From contig RIBL01000021.1 in assembly GCA_003762875.1 (NCBI GenBank), positions 1-54,557 on the forward strand: a stretch of 54,557 nucleotides of DNA, in the 5' to 3' direction. The stretch's first letter is position 1. The number at the start of each line of letters is the position of its first letter. The notes beneath the pieces were generated by a model. It had not been told where the DNA came from. It saw only the letters and a program-made list of their open reading frames with translations, and made no database searches. Shown in pieces: positions 17,464 to 27,149 of the stretch. The translations under genes were made by a program, and so were the position numbers. This DNA comes from Muribaculaceae bacterium Isolate-110 (HZI) (GTDB lineage: Bacteria; Bacteroidota; Bacteroidia; Bacteroidales; Muribaculaceae).

Positions 17464-19665
17464 TTATTTCCTGTGGCCGGGGCGTTTGGGTCGCTTGGAT
17501 TTCTTGTGTCGGTTGAGGTTGTCGTTGTTGGTCGAAAGAGGGATTGTCAGCGTGGTGTTGTCGCCGTCGGCCGCACCGGTAGTGGTCAGGACGATTTTAT
17601 GCTCGCCATCCTTCACGGGGATGCCTGTGAGGGTGCCTTCGTTGTTCTTGGCGTCATAGGTCCAGCAGAATCCTTCGGGCAGTTCCGTCGCTGAGATGCC
17701 TGTGGCTCGTAGCACGGTCAATGTTATCGGTTCTATGGCTTTGCCGCTTTTTATAGGCTGTGACAGTGCGCCGCTGCGCACCTCTATGACCGGTCGCGTC
17801 TCATAGCTGTCCTCGGGAGAATAGCTGAGGTGGGGCGGCTGGTTGTAAGCGGTGTTCTGCCACGCTATAGCCATGCGATACTGGTGGTCTTCCATCAGAC
17901 AGGGGAGCTTGTAGCCTGTGGGGATAGTGGTGGTGAATATGAGCAGGTCGCTCTGTGTCTCGTGGTCGTGGAGTATCACCTCCTCGCGCCAGTCACCCAT
18001 GATGTCGGCCTGAAGATTGGGTGTTTTCTTGGTCCAGTTGCATGAGGCGGCGTTGCTCCATTGTCTGAAGTCGACGAGAGTCCTGATATGGCTGAAATTA
18101 TCATTTGGCTTGGTCACCTGTGTGCCGTCGAGCAACTCGTCGAGCAGATCGCCGTCCCAGTAGATGCGGAAGTTGATTGACGGATAACTTCTTGCGATGA
18201 CTTTGCCGGAGTTGTAGATTTCGCGGCCGGCAGCCGACCAGTATTCATAGCCCGGGTAGGCGGCCAGGACATTTGCAGCCAGACCACGGCCTATATCACG
18301 GCCGCTCTGGGGCAGTGAGAAGATGATTTCGCCTGTGCCGGCGTCGCGCATCTCAGTGTCGAATGGATAATGTGGCTTGGTATTCTCGTGGGTCATGAAC
18401 ACCTGGAGCCCCTCGCGGCCGGGGAGCATCTTGGCCAGATGGAGAGCATCGCCATGACCTTCTGACTTGTCAGTGTTGGGGTTGGTGCGGTAGAGCAGTG
18501 TACCGTCATGGTCAAGCGCGCCTGCGCCATAGATTATTTCGTCCTTGCCGTCACCGTCCACGTCACCGATGGTGAGCGAATGCGCGCCCTCGCCCCAGAT
18601 GCCCTGTCCGGGTATATCTGATTGGTGGAGCCACACTTCGCTGAGCTTGCCGTCTTTGAAGTCCACGGCCCACACGAATGCGGCGCGGTAATATCCGCGA
18701 CACATGATTGCCGAGGGGTGAAGACCGTCGAGATAGGCCACGCCGGCCAGGTAACGCTCCGAACGGTTGCCATAATTGTCACCCCAGATGTCGGTGCTTA
18801 CGTCATCATAGGCGGGACGATAAGGGATGGTGCTCAGAGCCTCGCCGGTCTTGCCGCTGAAGCATGTGAGATATTCCGAGCCGCCGAGCGGACGTCCCAG
18901 GCTCTTGGTCGGTACGTCGGTCTGATGGCGGTAGTCGTCGGTCGGCTTGTCATTGCCGAGCAACACCTGATTGCCCTTGCCGTCTTTGGTGCCCGGTGCG
19001 GTCTTGCATATCATCTCGGCGCAACCGTCGCCGTCAAAATCATATACCATGAACTGTGTATAGTGGTTGCCCGAGCGTATGTTGTGGCCCAGGTCGACGC
19101 GCCACAGTCTGGTGCCGTCAAGTCGGTAACAGTCTATGATGGTCGGACCGGTGAAGCCGCTTCTTGAATTGTCCTGAGCGTTTGACGGCATCCATTTGAC
19201 AAACAGTTCATACACACCGTCGCCGTCCACATCGCCCACCGACACATCGTCGGGTGTATATGTGTAATGGCTGGCATGCGAGCCGTTCTGCGCGTTCACC
19301 GTCCCGCCTGCCGGGCGGTCGAGATGGACTTTCATGTAGGGGGTGGCCCAGGCATCGCATGAGCCGGTGTCGGTGACGGTGGAGCCTTTGACTGCCTTTA
19401 CTTCATACTTTGCTCCGGCATTTCCGGCCGGGTCGGTGAGATTGGTTACTTTCGAGATGGGAGTGTCGTTGATTTTGACGCCGTCGCGATATACGTCAAA
19501 AGCCGTGTCCTTGCTGTCGCGTGCAAGCGAACGCCACGAAACAAATACTCCATCGTCGGTCTTGACGGCTACGACACCTCGGTCGAGGTATTCAGCCTGA
19601 GGCGTGGCTGCCCGGCCTGTAAATATGGCTGCGGCCATAGCCATGCTTAAAATTACTTTGTTCAT
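17464..19665 (-). CDS. Rhamnogalacturonan lyase, polysaccharide lyase family 11
   Basis: A 733-residue secreted enzyme beginning with a signal peptide (MNKVILSMAMAAA). The N-terminal part is an FnIII-like sandwich (L-D-R-G-V-V-A, F-V-S-W-R). The rest is an eight-bladed propeller with several calcium-binding D-V-D-G-D-G loops (for example near residue 155 and again near 375), characteristic of the YesW/YesX lyases that cut rhamnogalacturonan I. The C-terminus carries an added Ig-like domain and a basic tail (K-K-S-K-R-P-K-R-P-G). The leader of about 110 nt contains a perfect hairpin, which suggests post-transcriptional or operator control. Confidence 0.93.
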   Translation of the reverse strand: MNKVILSMAMAAAIFTGRAATPQAEYLDRGVVAVKTDDGVFVSWRSLARDSKDTAFDVYRDGVKINDTPISKVTNLTDPAGNAGAKYEVKAVKGSTVTDTGSCDAWATPYMKVHLDRPAGGTVNAQNGSHASHYTYTPDDVSVGDVDGDGVYELFVKWMPSNAQDNSRSGFTGPTIIDCYRLDGTRLWRVDLGHNIRSGNHYTQFMVYDFDGDGCAEMICKTAPGTKDGKGNQVLLGNDKPTDDYRHQTDVPTKSLGRPLGGSEYLTCFSGKTGEALSTIPYRPAYDDVSTDIWGDNYGNRSERYLAGVAYLDGLHPSAIMCRGYYRAAFVWAVDFKDGKLSEVWLHQSDIPGQGIWGEGAHSLTIGDVDGDGKDEIIYGAGALDHDGTLLYRTNPNTDKSEGHGDALHLAKMLPGREGLQVFMTHENTKPHYPFDTEMRDAGTGEIIFSLPQSGRDIGRGLAANVLAAYPGYEYWSAAGREIYNSGKVIARSYPSINFRIYWDGDLLDELLDGTQVTKPNDNFSHIRTLVDFRQWSNAASCNWTKKTPNLQADIMGDWREEVILHDHETQSDLLIFTTTIPTGYKLPCLMEDHQYRMAIAWQNTAYNQPPHLSYSPEDSYETRPVIEVRSGALSQPIKSGKAIEPITLTVLRATGISATELPEGFCWTYDAKNNEGTLTGIPVKDGEHKIVLTTTGAADGDNTTLTIPLSTNNDNLNRHKKSKRPKRPGHRK

Positions 19666-19697
19666 TCAGTTTTTCAATGGATATTATGATACCGGAT

Positions 19698-19739
19698 CGG
19701 TGTGCTACTGTATTAGTGTACTAATACAGTAGCACACCG
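19698..19739. promoter_or_regulatory. Perfect 19-bp palindrome in the PL11 leader
   Basis: Arms 19698-19716 and 19721-19739 are perfectly complementary around the loop TGTA. It lies between the predicted transcription start (about 19776) and the start codon (19665), ending 32 nt before the ATG. No T-run follows in the direction of transcription, so it is not a normal terminator. It may be an operator or an mRNA leader hairpin. Confidence 0.7.
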
Positions 19740-19782
19740 CGGTTGTGTATCGAAAAAATATAAGCACGTGAAAATGTAGTTG

Positions 19783-19814
19783 CAAAGTTACGTATAAAAA
19801 TACACACTGCCAAG
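19783..19814 (-). promoter_or_regulatory. Promoter of the PL11 gene
   Basis: On the minus strand CTTG (19811-19814), 20 nt, and TAACTTTG (19783-19790). Confidence 0.55.
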
Positions 19815-19830
19815 CAATAATAGAGACAAC

Positions 19831-19891
19831 GGGCTGACATGACGGAGTATCGACGCTGTGGCGTTCACAGGTGGGGGTGTCATGTCAGCCC
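19831..19891. terminator. Long-loop hairpin downstream of the patatin gene
   Basis: GGGCTGACATGAC (19831-19843) pairs perfectly with 19879-19891 around a 35-nt loop, 27 nt after the stop of the patatin gene. It lacks a clear T-run. Confidence 0.45.
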
Positions 19892-19917
19892 GGCGTTGGG
19901 GTCAGGTGGGTGGGATG

Positions 19918-22218
19918 TCAGTTGCCGAGGAAGCGGGGGGCGAGGATGTAGGTGCCGATGGAGATGCCGAAGTTCCAGCCTACACCGCCTGTGGTGTAGT
20001 TGCCATAGGCACTCACACTTCCGAGCGGGAGCTTGAAACGGAGCTGCAGTTCGCCGAAAAATTCCGGGTCACTCAGCCATCGGCCGTAGTGCGCTCCCGG
20101 GCCATCGGTGTCGGGCTGTATCTGACGCAGGGGCAGGAAGCCGTCAAACGCTCCTCTGACCTGAAACGAGTCGGAGAGTTTCCACACCGGCTCGACCGAC
20201 ACGGTGGCAAACGAGTTGGCTCTGAGCGCGCGGGTAAAGAGGTTGTAGCTCGCCGGGGTGGGGTGCAGGGCTTCGGCCGCGACGATGCTTGCCTCGTAGG
20301 TAGGGAGCAGCTTGCGGGTCGACAGCAGTGCGCGGGCTCCGGTGCCTATGGCCAGACGCCGTCCGAGCTGCCAGTAGTGGAGCGCGCCCATGTCGAGCTG
20401 CACCCAGTTGACGTTGCAGCCGGCCCCCGGTTTGAACGGATTGTCGGAGGTGTAGCGATATTTGCCCGTCACACCCATGGCTATGGCATGGATACGTGAG
20501 CCGGCCGAGGGGAGTGCTGTGTCGTCGAGAGTGTTGTGCTCCCATTTCAGAGCCGCCTGCCACAAGTTGAACACACCCTTGTCGCGTCCGGCGAGAGTGG
20601 TCACGTCTCCGAGGTCGCTGTGATAGCGGTCGGTGAGATGGCCCCAGCCGAGCTGTATGTCAAGCCGCGAGCGCAGTGTCGGGCCTATGGTCAGGAAGCC
20701 TTGAGCGAAAAATTCCGACCGTCTGATGAAGTCGGGCTCTTTGATTTCATAAAACAGTTTTTCGGTCTCGTGATATTTAAGCTGCGAGCCTACCACCCTG
20801 AGTGTCAGCGATGAGGGACGGCGGGTGTTGTAATAGACCTTAAACTCGCCCTGTCCGGCCAGATAGCTTTGTCCGAGCCATCCGTTGATGTTGGCGTTGA
20901 GCGACTTGAAGCTCAGAGTGTTGTAGCCCGTGTGGAAGAACAGCATACTGTTGGTCGACGATGAGACGTAGCCCCCTATGCCTACGGTATAGTTCTCCTT
21001 GACCACAGCCTTGTAGTTGAGGGTGAAGGTTGAGTCGGCGGGATTGTAGACGGGTGTGGGCACGAAATTCTGGAGTTTGTCGGAACTGATGGCGCGGTAA
21101 TATGCGTCGCGCGCCTGGTCAAACGTCAGAGTCTTCTCCCCCTTGGGAGGAGTGAAGAGCGATTTCAGATAAGCGTTTTCGGCCTCGGTGCCACCGATGA
21201 CATTGACCTGCGAGATTTTCATCTCGGGAGTGGCCTTCTTGAAGGCATCGCGCCGGAGCCGCACTTCGTCGCGCGGAGCCACACTCTTGATTTTCATGCG
21301 TATGGAGTCAATCATCTCCAGCCCGCGGCGATAGCCTATGTCATATATCTGCTGATATTTTCCGAAGTCGAGCAGGCCGAACTCGTCAAGGTCGATGCGT
21401 ATGTTCACGCCCCTGTCATCGGGAAAGGGGTAGGGGTTGGGCTGCATGATCATCTCCTCGAGCTGCGACATGGGGTTGCGCGATGATGGGGGCGCGTCCT
21501 TCGAGCCGACATTCACGCCGATGAGTTTAGGCGGGTCAAACTCATCGACCATCACATCGACAGGATAATTGTCATAGATGCCGCCGTCATACATGGGCAC
21601 CCCGTCAAGTTCGATAGGCTCGAATACCATGGGGAACGACATCGACATCCTCACGGCGTCGGCCAGCGACCCCTTGCCGAGCACCACCTTGTGTTTGGCA
21701 TAGACATCGGAGGTCACGCATCTGAACGGCACGAAGAGACGGTCGAAATCACCGCCGCACTGTGCCGTGTAGCGGCTGTATATGTCGAGAAAGGCCATGT
21801 TCATCGGTATCGGGTTGATGAGGCTCATCGGCAGCACCGATTTGATGCTGGTCGAGTCCTTGCCGAGATTGATGCGCACGAGCGAAGGGGTCTGATCCTG
21901 CGAGAGAAAGTAGTAGAGGTAATCGGGATCAATCTGTCCGGTGGACCATTCGGCAAATCCGGGCGACGCGATGAGAGCGAGCATCTCGGCCGGAGTGAAG
22001 CCCGAGGCATAGAGGCCGCCGACAATAGCACCCATCGACGTGCCGGTGATGTAGTCGATGGGTATGTCATTGTCTTCCAGAGCCTGTATCACACCTATGT
22101 GCGCGATGCCCTTGGCCCCGCCGCCGCTGAGCACGAGGCCCACTTTGCCGCCGGATGACGAAGCGTAAACGTGAAAAAACGCTGCGATAAACAGCAACAG
22201 TAAACCAATCCTTCTCAT
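19918..22218 (-). CDS. Patatin-like phospholipase fused to an outer-membrane barrel
   Basis: A 766-residue exported protein. I start at 22218, where M-R-R-I-G begins a signal peptide. An upstream in-frame ATG at 22332 would add 38 residues of atypical sequence. The patatin domain (about 25-330) has the G-G-G-A-K-G oxyanion motif, nucleophile S61 in G-T-S-M-G and the D211-G-G dyad. A POTRA-like segment at about 345-430 is followed by a C-terminal region of amphipathic beta strands to the end. This is the layout of PlpD-type (type Vd) proteins and of conserved Bacteroidota homologues; whether the lipase is surface-exposed or periplasmic is not known from sequence. It is divergent from the TPR gene. 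Confidence 0.9.
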   Translation of the reverse strand: MRRIGLLLLFIAAFFHVYASSSGGKVGLVLSGGGAKGIAHIGVIQALEDNDIPIDYITGTSMGAIVGGLYASGFTPAEMLALIASPGFAEWSTGQIDPDYLYYFLSQDQTPSLVRINLGKDSTSIKSVLPMSLINPIPMNMAFLDIYSRYTAQCGGDFDRLFVPFRCVTSDVYAKHKVVLGKGSLADAVRMSMSFPMVFEPIELDGVPMYDGGIYDNYPVDVMVDEFDPPKLIGVNVGSKDAPPSSRNPMSQLEEMIMQPNPYPFPDDRGVNIRIDLDEFGLLDFGKYQQIYDIGYRRGLEMIDSIRMKIKSVAPRDEVRLRRDAFKKATPEMKISQVNVIGGTEAENAYLKSLFTPPKGEKTLTFDQARDAYYRAISSDKLQNFVPTPVYNPADSTFTLNYKAVVKENYTVGIGGYVSSSTNSMLFFHTGYNTLSFKSLNANINGWLGQSYLAGQGEFKVYYNTRRPSSLTLRVVGSQLKYHETEKLFYEIKEPDFIRRSEFFAQGFLTIGPTLRSRLDIQLGWGHLTDRYHSDLGDVTTLAGRDKGVFNLWQAALKWEHNTLDDTALPSAGSRIHAIAMGVTGKYRYTSDNPFKPGAGCNVNWVQLDMGALHYWQLGRRLAIGTGARALLSTRKLLPTYEASIVAAEALHPTPASYNLFTRALRANSFATVSVEPVWKLSDSFQVRGAFDGFLPLRQIQPDTDGPGAHYGRWLSDPEFFGELQLRFKLPLGSVSAYGNYTTGGVGWNFGISIGTYILAPRFLGN

Positions 22219-22288
22219 AAACAATAGTTGAAATGTGAATCTATACAATTTAACAATCCAAGATGGACAATAGATTAGAAAAAAGGTG

Positions 22289-22296
22289 TAATTTTG
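22289..22296 (+). promoter_or_regulatory. -7 box upstream of the TPR gene
   Basis: TAATTTTG lies 23 nt before the start codon at 22320. The upstream TTTG box is not recognisable. Confidence 0.4.
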
Positions 22297-22319
22297 CAAA
22301 ATAAACATATTGAATATAA

Positions 22320-25307
22320 ATGAAACGACCACTCATACTTACAGCGGCCTGCGCACTCGCGTGTGCCGGTACAGTGGCTCAGATAAACAGTCCTGATGCC
22401 AGGGGCTATCTCGAGCGAGCCATTCTTATGTGTGACGACCGCAACTTCGAGGGATGTCTTGACCAGATGTCACATCTGCGCGAACTTGCCGCGACGGCAG
22501 AGCAGCGCGAGCTCGCCTTGTATTACACGGGTCGTGCCCTGCTCGGGCTCGGCGATGCCTCCGCGCCCGATGTGTTGCGCGACTTTCTGCGCGAATATCC
22601 CGTGTCGACCCGCCGCACCGATGTGATGATGATGGTGGGTGACTGGTATTTCAACCGCGGACAGTATGCCGAAGCTCTCACGGAGTATGGTCAGGTCGAC
22701 CCTCTCGCCCTCACTTCCTATCGGCAGGACGAGCTCAATTACCGTCAGGCCTATTCCTATCTGATGCTTGGCGAGCCCGAGGCTGCGGCTTCGCTTTTCC
22801 GCACCCTCCAGAGCAAGCCCGAGTGGAAAAATGCCGCCCGATATTATCTCGGTTACATAGCTTATACCAAAAACGATTATCCGCTGGCTCTCCAGTATTT
22901 CCGCGGACTCGACACCACTGTCGAGCCGGCCTGTGCGGCTCCCTACTATGAAGCGCAGATATATTTCGCTCAGGGTGAGTATGACAAGAGTCTCGCTCTG
23001 GCCCGTCAGTTGCTTGCCTCGGGCCGTGTGGCGCAGTTCACCCCCGAGTGCAACCGTATAGCCGGCGAGTCGCTCTATAATCTGGGACGGGCCTCCGAGG
23101 CTGTGCCCTATCTGTGGAAATATTGCGCCGAGGCCGCCAATCCGGCTCCGTCGGCTTTCTATATACTCGGCGTGAGCGAGTATGAGAAGGGCGATTATGA
23201 CGCATCGGTCAAGCTTTTCCAGCAGGCCATCGGTTCACACTCGGCCATGGAGCAGAGTGCGTGGCTCTATCTCGGCCAGTCCTATCTGAAACGCGGCGAC
23301 AAGTCACAGGCTCTGATGGCGTTTGAAAACGCCTATAAGGTCGACTATGACCGCGAGGTGCGCGAGACGGCATTCTATAATTATGCAGTGGCCCGCATGG
23401 ACGGCGGCCGTGTGCCTTTCGGCAACTCGGTGTCGCTCCTCGAAAGTTTTCTCAGCGAGTATCCCGACTCGCCCTACAGTGCCGATGTGCAGCGTTACAT
23501 CGTCACCGGCTATATGAGCGACAACGACTATACCGGCGCGCTCGCCGCTATCAATAAGGTCAAAAATCCATCGGCCGAAATGCTCAAGGCCAAGCAGAGA
23601 GTGCTCTTCGTGCTCGGCACGCGCGAGTATTCGTCGGGCCGTGTGGCCGACGCCATAACCCACCTGACCGAAGCGCGCTCGCTCTCGCGATATGACGCCT
23701 CGATAGCCCGCCAGTGTGACATGTGGCTCGGCGACTGCTACTACACCCGCGGCAACTATGACGCTGCCGCCCGCTCATATCTCGACTATCTCTACGCCAC
23801 GCCCGAGACTGAGACTTCCGACGTGGCCCTTGCCCGCTATGATCTCGGCTACACCCGCTTTGCCCAGGAGCGTTACAAGGAGGCGATGGCCGACTTCTCC
23901 GACGTCATCACGCTGCTCGACCGCGGCACCTCACTCCCCGCCTCGATGCTTCCCGACGCCTACAGCCGCATGGCCGACTGCTCCTATTATATGGGACAAT
24001 ACGAGGCGGCTGCGTCGGAATACAAGAAGGCCTATGACCTCAATCCGGCTTCGGGCGACTACGCGCTCTATCAGTATGCCATAATGAAAGGTCTGCTCAA
24101 AGACCATCAGTCCAAGATCGCCACCATTGACAATCTCGTGTCACGTTTCCCCTCTTCGGGGCTGCTTCCCCAGGCTCTGCTCGAGAAAGCCGAGAGCCAG
24201 TCGGCACTCGGTGACACCAAGGCGGCCATCAGGACTTACAACGAACTCGTAGGCAAGTATGCCGGCACGGCCCCCGGCCGCAACGGTTATCTTCAGCTTG
24301 CCATCACGTATATCAACACCGGCGACCGCTCCAAGGGCGTCGACACCTACAAGCAGGTCATCACGACCTTCCCCTCAAGCGAAGAGGCGCGCATAGCCGC
24401 CGACGACCTCAAGCAGCTCTATGCCGCCGATGGCCGTCTGCCCGAGTTTGTGGCATTTCTCGCCTCGGTGCCCAATGCACCCAAGTATGAAGCGTCAGAA
24501 CTCGAGGAGAGTGCTTATCAGGCCGCCGAGAACGCCTATATCAACTCAGGCTCCACCACGGGGCTGCTCGGTTATGTCAGGGATTATCCCGACGGAGCCT
24601 CGCGAGCCTCGGCTCTCTACTATCTGGCCGACGCAGCGTGGAACGAAGGCAAGGCCTCCGAGGCTCAGAACTATGCCACACAGGTGCTGCTCAGTCATCC
24701 CGACTCGGAAGTGGCCGAGGATGCCCTGCTCATCAAGGCCCAGGCCGAGAGCGAGCTGGGCAAGACGGAGATTGCCTACAGCTCATTCCTCGAACTCGAG
24801 AGCCATGCCTCAGGTTCCAATATGCTGCGCGACGCCCGTCTCGGCATGATGCGCACGGCCATGGACCTCTCCAAGTATGACGAGGCGGTGGCCGCCGCCG
24901 ACAAACTGCTGGCCTCGACAGCCGCCAACTCGCCCGCCGACATGGCCGAGGTGCGTTTCACCCGCGCCATGGCCAACGACCGTCTCGGTCATCACGACGA
25001 GGCTTACAAGGACTGGACGTCGCTTGCCTCCAACACATCCGAACTCTACGGAGCCAAGAGTGCCTACTATATGGGCCAGTCGCTCTTTGACCGCGGCCAG
25101 ACAGCCAAGGCCAAGACTGTGACCGACGCGCTCATCTCGTCCGACACTCCCCACAGCTACTGGCTGGCGCGCGGATTTGTGCTCTACAGCGACATACTGC
25201 GCAAGGAGGGCAACGAGTTTGAGGCCAACGAGTATCTCAAGTCGCTCCGCTCCAACTATCCCGGCTCAGAGGCCGACATTTTCCAGATGATAGATGCGAG
25301 ACTCTGA
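22320..25307 (+). CDS. Exported tetratricopeptide-repeat protein
   Basis: A 995-residue protein with a signal peptide (MKRPLILTAACALACAGTVAQ), predicted periplasmic. Nearly the whole chain is made of TPR-type helical pairs, with repeated A-L-Y-Y, Y-x-x-A-x-x-x-F and L-G-D-x-x-x-A signatures. No catalytic motif is visible. It is followed 46 nt later by an outer-membrane barrel gene on the same strand, an arrangement that suggests the TPR protein works with the barrel protein as an envelope scaffold. Function beyond protein-protein interaction is not assignable. Confidence 0.85.
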   Translation: MKRPLILTAACALACAGTVAQINSPDARGYLERAILMCDDRNFEGCLDQMSHLRELAATAEQRELALYYTGRALLGLGDASAPDVLRDFLREYPVSTRRTDVMMMVGDWYFNRGQYAEALTEYGQVDPLALTSYRQDELNYRQAYSYLMLGEPEAAASLFRTLQSKPEWKNAARYYLGYIAYTKNDYPLALQYFRGLDTTVEPACAAPYYEAQIYFAQGEYDKSLALARQLLASGRVAQFTPECNRIAGESLYNLGRASEAVPYLWKYCAEAANPAPSAFYILGVSEYEKGDYDASVKLFQQAIGSHSAMEQSAWLYLGQSYLKRGDKSQALMAFENAYKVDYDREVRETAFYNYAVARMDGGRVPFGNSVSLLESFLSEYPDSPYSADVQRYIVTGYMSDNDYTGALAAINKVKNPSAEMLKAKQRVLFVLGTREYSSGRVADAITHLTEARSLSRYDASIARQCDMWLGDCYYTRGNYDAAARSYLDYLYATPETETSDVALARYDLGYTRFAQERYKEAMADFSDVITLLDRGTSLPASMLPDAYSRMADCSYYMGQYEAAASEYKKAYDLNPASGDYALYQYAIMKGLLKDHQSKIATIDNLVSRFPSSGLLPQALLEKAESQSALGDTKAAIRTYNELVGKYAGTAPGRNGYLQLAITYINTGDRSKGVDTYKQVITTFPSSEEARIAADDLKQLYAADGRLPEFVAFLASVPNAPKYEASELEESAYQAAENAYINSGSTTGLLGYVRDYPDGASRASALYYLADAAWNEGKASEAQNYATQVLLSHPDSEVAEDALLIKAQAESELGKTEIAYSSFLELESHASGSNMLRDARLGMMRTAMDLSKYDEAVAAADKLLASTAANSPADMAEVRFTRAMANDRLGHHDEAYKDWTSLASNTSELYGAKSAYYMGQSLFDRGQTAKAKTVTDALISSDTPHSYWLARGFVLYSDILRKEGNEFEANEYLKSLRSNYPGSEADIFQMIDARL

Positions 25308-25317
25308 TGAGAGAGAT

Positions 25318-25350
25318 GAAAGTTTAAAGTTTTAAAGTTGAAGGTTTAGA
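25318..25350. repeat. AGTTTAAAG spacer repeat
   Basis: AAGTTTAAAGTTTTAAAGTT-type string fills the gap between the TPR and barrel genes. Confidence 0.5.
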
Positions 25351-25353
25351 CCA

Positions 25354-27093
25354 ATGAAAAAAACAGCAATCTTATCCTCGCTTTTCGCGCTCTTATTCTC
25401 CGGGAGTGTCATGGGCCAGGAATTACATAAGGATATAACCGTCGAGCAGGAGATCACCCCCTCGCGCCGCGAGGCTTCGCGTATAGCGGTGCTCCCCACG
25501 GTGACGCTTTCGCCCGTGCGTGCCTCCTCGCTGGCTTACAGCAACAAGGTGGTGACCACACGGGTGCCCAACTCTTTTGCCCGTCTCGATCCCGTGGCGT
25601 GGGGCGACAAGATATACACCTCGCCCTATCGCGGATATTTCGATTTTGGCATCGGCGGTCCGCTCTTTATGGGTGACATATCGGCCGGCTACCGTATAGT
25701 CGACCGCGAGAAGACACGTCTCAACCTGTGGGGGCAGTATAACGGTGACGTGTATAAGCGCACTGGCACCACGTGGCACGACCACACCGCTTCGCTCGGT
25801 CTCGACCTCCGTCAGACCGTCGGCAGCAGTTCGTCGCTCGAGGCCGGAATTGATTACACCTACGGATTTCACGACATGGCCGCCTTTGAAGGAGGCCGCT
25901 TCTCTCAGTCTACCTCGCGCGTCAACGCCTCGGTGAGCCTGTCGGGCCGACATTCGGGCTTTGACTATGAAGCCGGTCTGCGTTACGGACATTTCGGATA
26001 TTACAACCCCCACTTCCCGGTGCTTAAACCGGTGACTGAGGGCATTACCGACCCCTACAACGGATATGAGCCCGCCCGGCAGAATCTGCTCGGCGTCACT
26101 CTTGGCGGACGCCTCGAGACCGGCGGCACGTCACATGTGGGCGTAGACCTGTCGGCCGACTTCCTTGCCACAGGCAAGCACTATGTGGCCACGCTCCCGT
26201 TCTATGACGAGGACGCCACACTGATGCGCTCGCGCACCACGGGACTCGTGACCGTCACCCCTTACTTTGAGAACCGTACATCGGCCACAACGCTGCGCAT
26301 AGGTGCCGATGTGGACTTTGCCGTCAATTCGGGCAAGACCATACGCGTGGCTCCCGACGTGACCTTTGCCTGGCACGGATTGCAGATACTCGGCATCGAA
26401 CTGAAAGCCTACGGTGGCTCGACGCTCAACACTCTTGCCTCGCTCTATGACATCTCGCCTTACATGAACGGCTCGCTCGCCTATCGTCCGAGCCACATGC
26501 CTTATGCCTTTGACGCCAAGGTGGCTTTCGGTCCGTTTTTCGGCGGCACAATCGAGCTGTTTGGCGGCTATGCCAAGGCTGACGACCAGCTTATGCCCGT
26601 TGTGGGCGGCATCTATCCCGCCGGAGGAGTGTGGGAGAGCGTCGACATCAAGGGTTACCGTTACGGAGCGCGCATAGGTTATGACAACGGCCGCACTTTT
26701 GCAGTGAGCGCGTCATATGAGGGTGCTCCATCCAAGTGGAACCGCGCATGGTATGACAACCGCGACCGTGCCCGCCACGTAGCTGCGGCCGAACTCAAGG
26801 TGCGTCCCGTCGACAAGCTCACCGTCACGCTCGGCTATGAGTTCCGCGGCGGACGCGCATGCTATATGTATGCCCCCGAGACAGTCGATATGGCCGGATT
26901 TGACATCTATCCTCTCACACGCGTGTCGCTCGGAGCTGTAAGCAATCTCAAGCTGGGCGCAGGCTATGCCGCCACCGATAGGCTGACTCTCTTTGTGCAC
27001 GGCGAAAACCTCCTGGGACGTAAAAGCTATTATATCGGCGGACGTCCGGTGCAGAGCGCGAACGGCATGATAGGCGCGGCCCTGAAATTCTGA
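25354..27093 (+). CDS. Outer-membrane beta-barrel protein (TonB-receptor-like)
   Basis: A 579-residue protein with a signal peptide (MKKTAILSSLFALLFSGSVMGQ). After a short conserved periplasmic segment with V-E-Q-E-I-T-P, the chain is a series of alternating amphipathic strands (for example R-L-N-L-W-G-Q-Y-N and V-T-L-G-Y-E-F-R) ending in an aromatic terminus (G-A-A-L-K-F) as expected for barrel insertion. It lacks a plug domain and TonB box, so it is a barrel resembling the C-terminal part of TonB-dependent receptors rather than a receptor. It is probably co-transcribed with the TPR gene. Confidence 0.8.
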   Translation: MKKTAILSSLFALLFSGSVMGQELHKDITVEQEITPSRREASRIAVLPTVTLSPVRASSLAYSNKVVTTRVPNSFARLDPVAWGDKIYTSPYRGYFDFGIGGPLFMGDISAGYRIVDREKTRLNLWGQYNGDVYKRTGTTWHDHTASLGLDLRQTVGSSSSLEAGIDYTYGFHDMAAFEGGRFSQSTSRVNASVSLSGRHSGFDYEAGLRYGHFGYYNPHFPVLKPVTEGITDPYNGYEPARQNLLGVTLGGRLETGGTSHVGVDLSADFLATGKHYVATLPFYDEDATLMRSRTTGLVTVTPYFENRTSATTLRIGADVDFAVNSGKTIRVAPDVTFAWHGLQILGIELKAYGGSTLNTLASLYDISPYMNGSLAYRPSHMPYAFDAKVAFGPFFGGTIELFGGYAKADDQLMPVVGGIYPAGGVWESVDIKGYRYGARIGYDNGRTFAVSASYEGAPSKWNRAWYDNRDRARHVAAAELKVRPVDKLTVTLGYEFRGGRACYMYAPETVDMAGFDIYPLTRVSLGAVSNLKLGAGYAATDRLTLFVHGENLLGRKSYYIGGRPVQSANGMIGAALKF

Positions 27094-27149
27094 ACCATTG
27101 TCCTTGCGGGGATGTTTATATCGTAGACTTAACAAAATAACATTACGAT

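Noticed and set aside
25354-27093. The barrel protein as a full TonB-dependent receptor
   Set aside because: At 579 residues with no plug domain or TonB box it cannot be a complete receptor.
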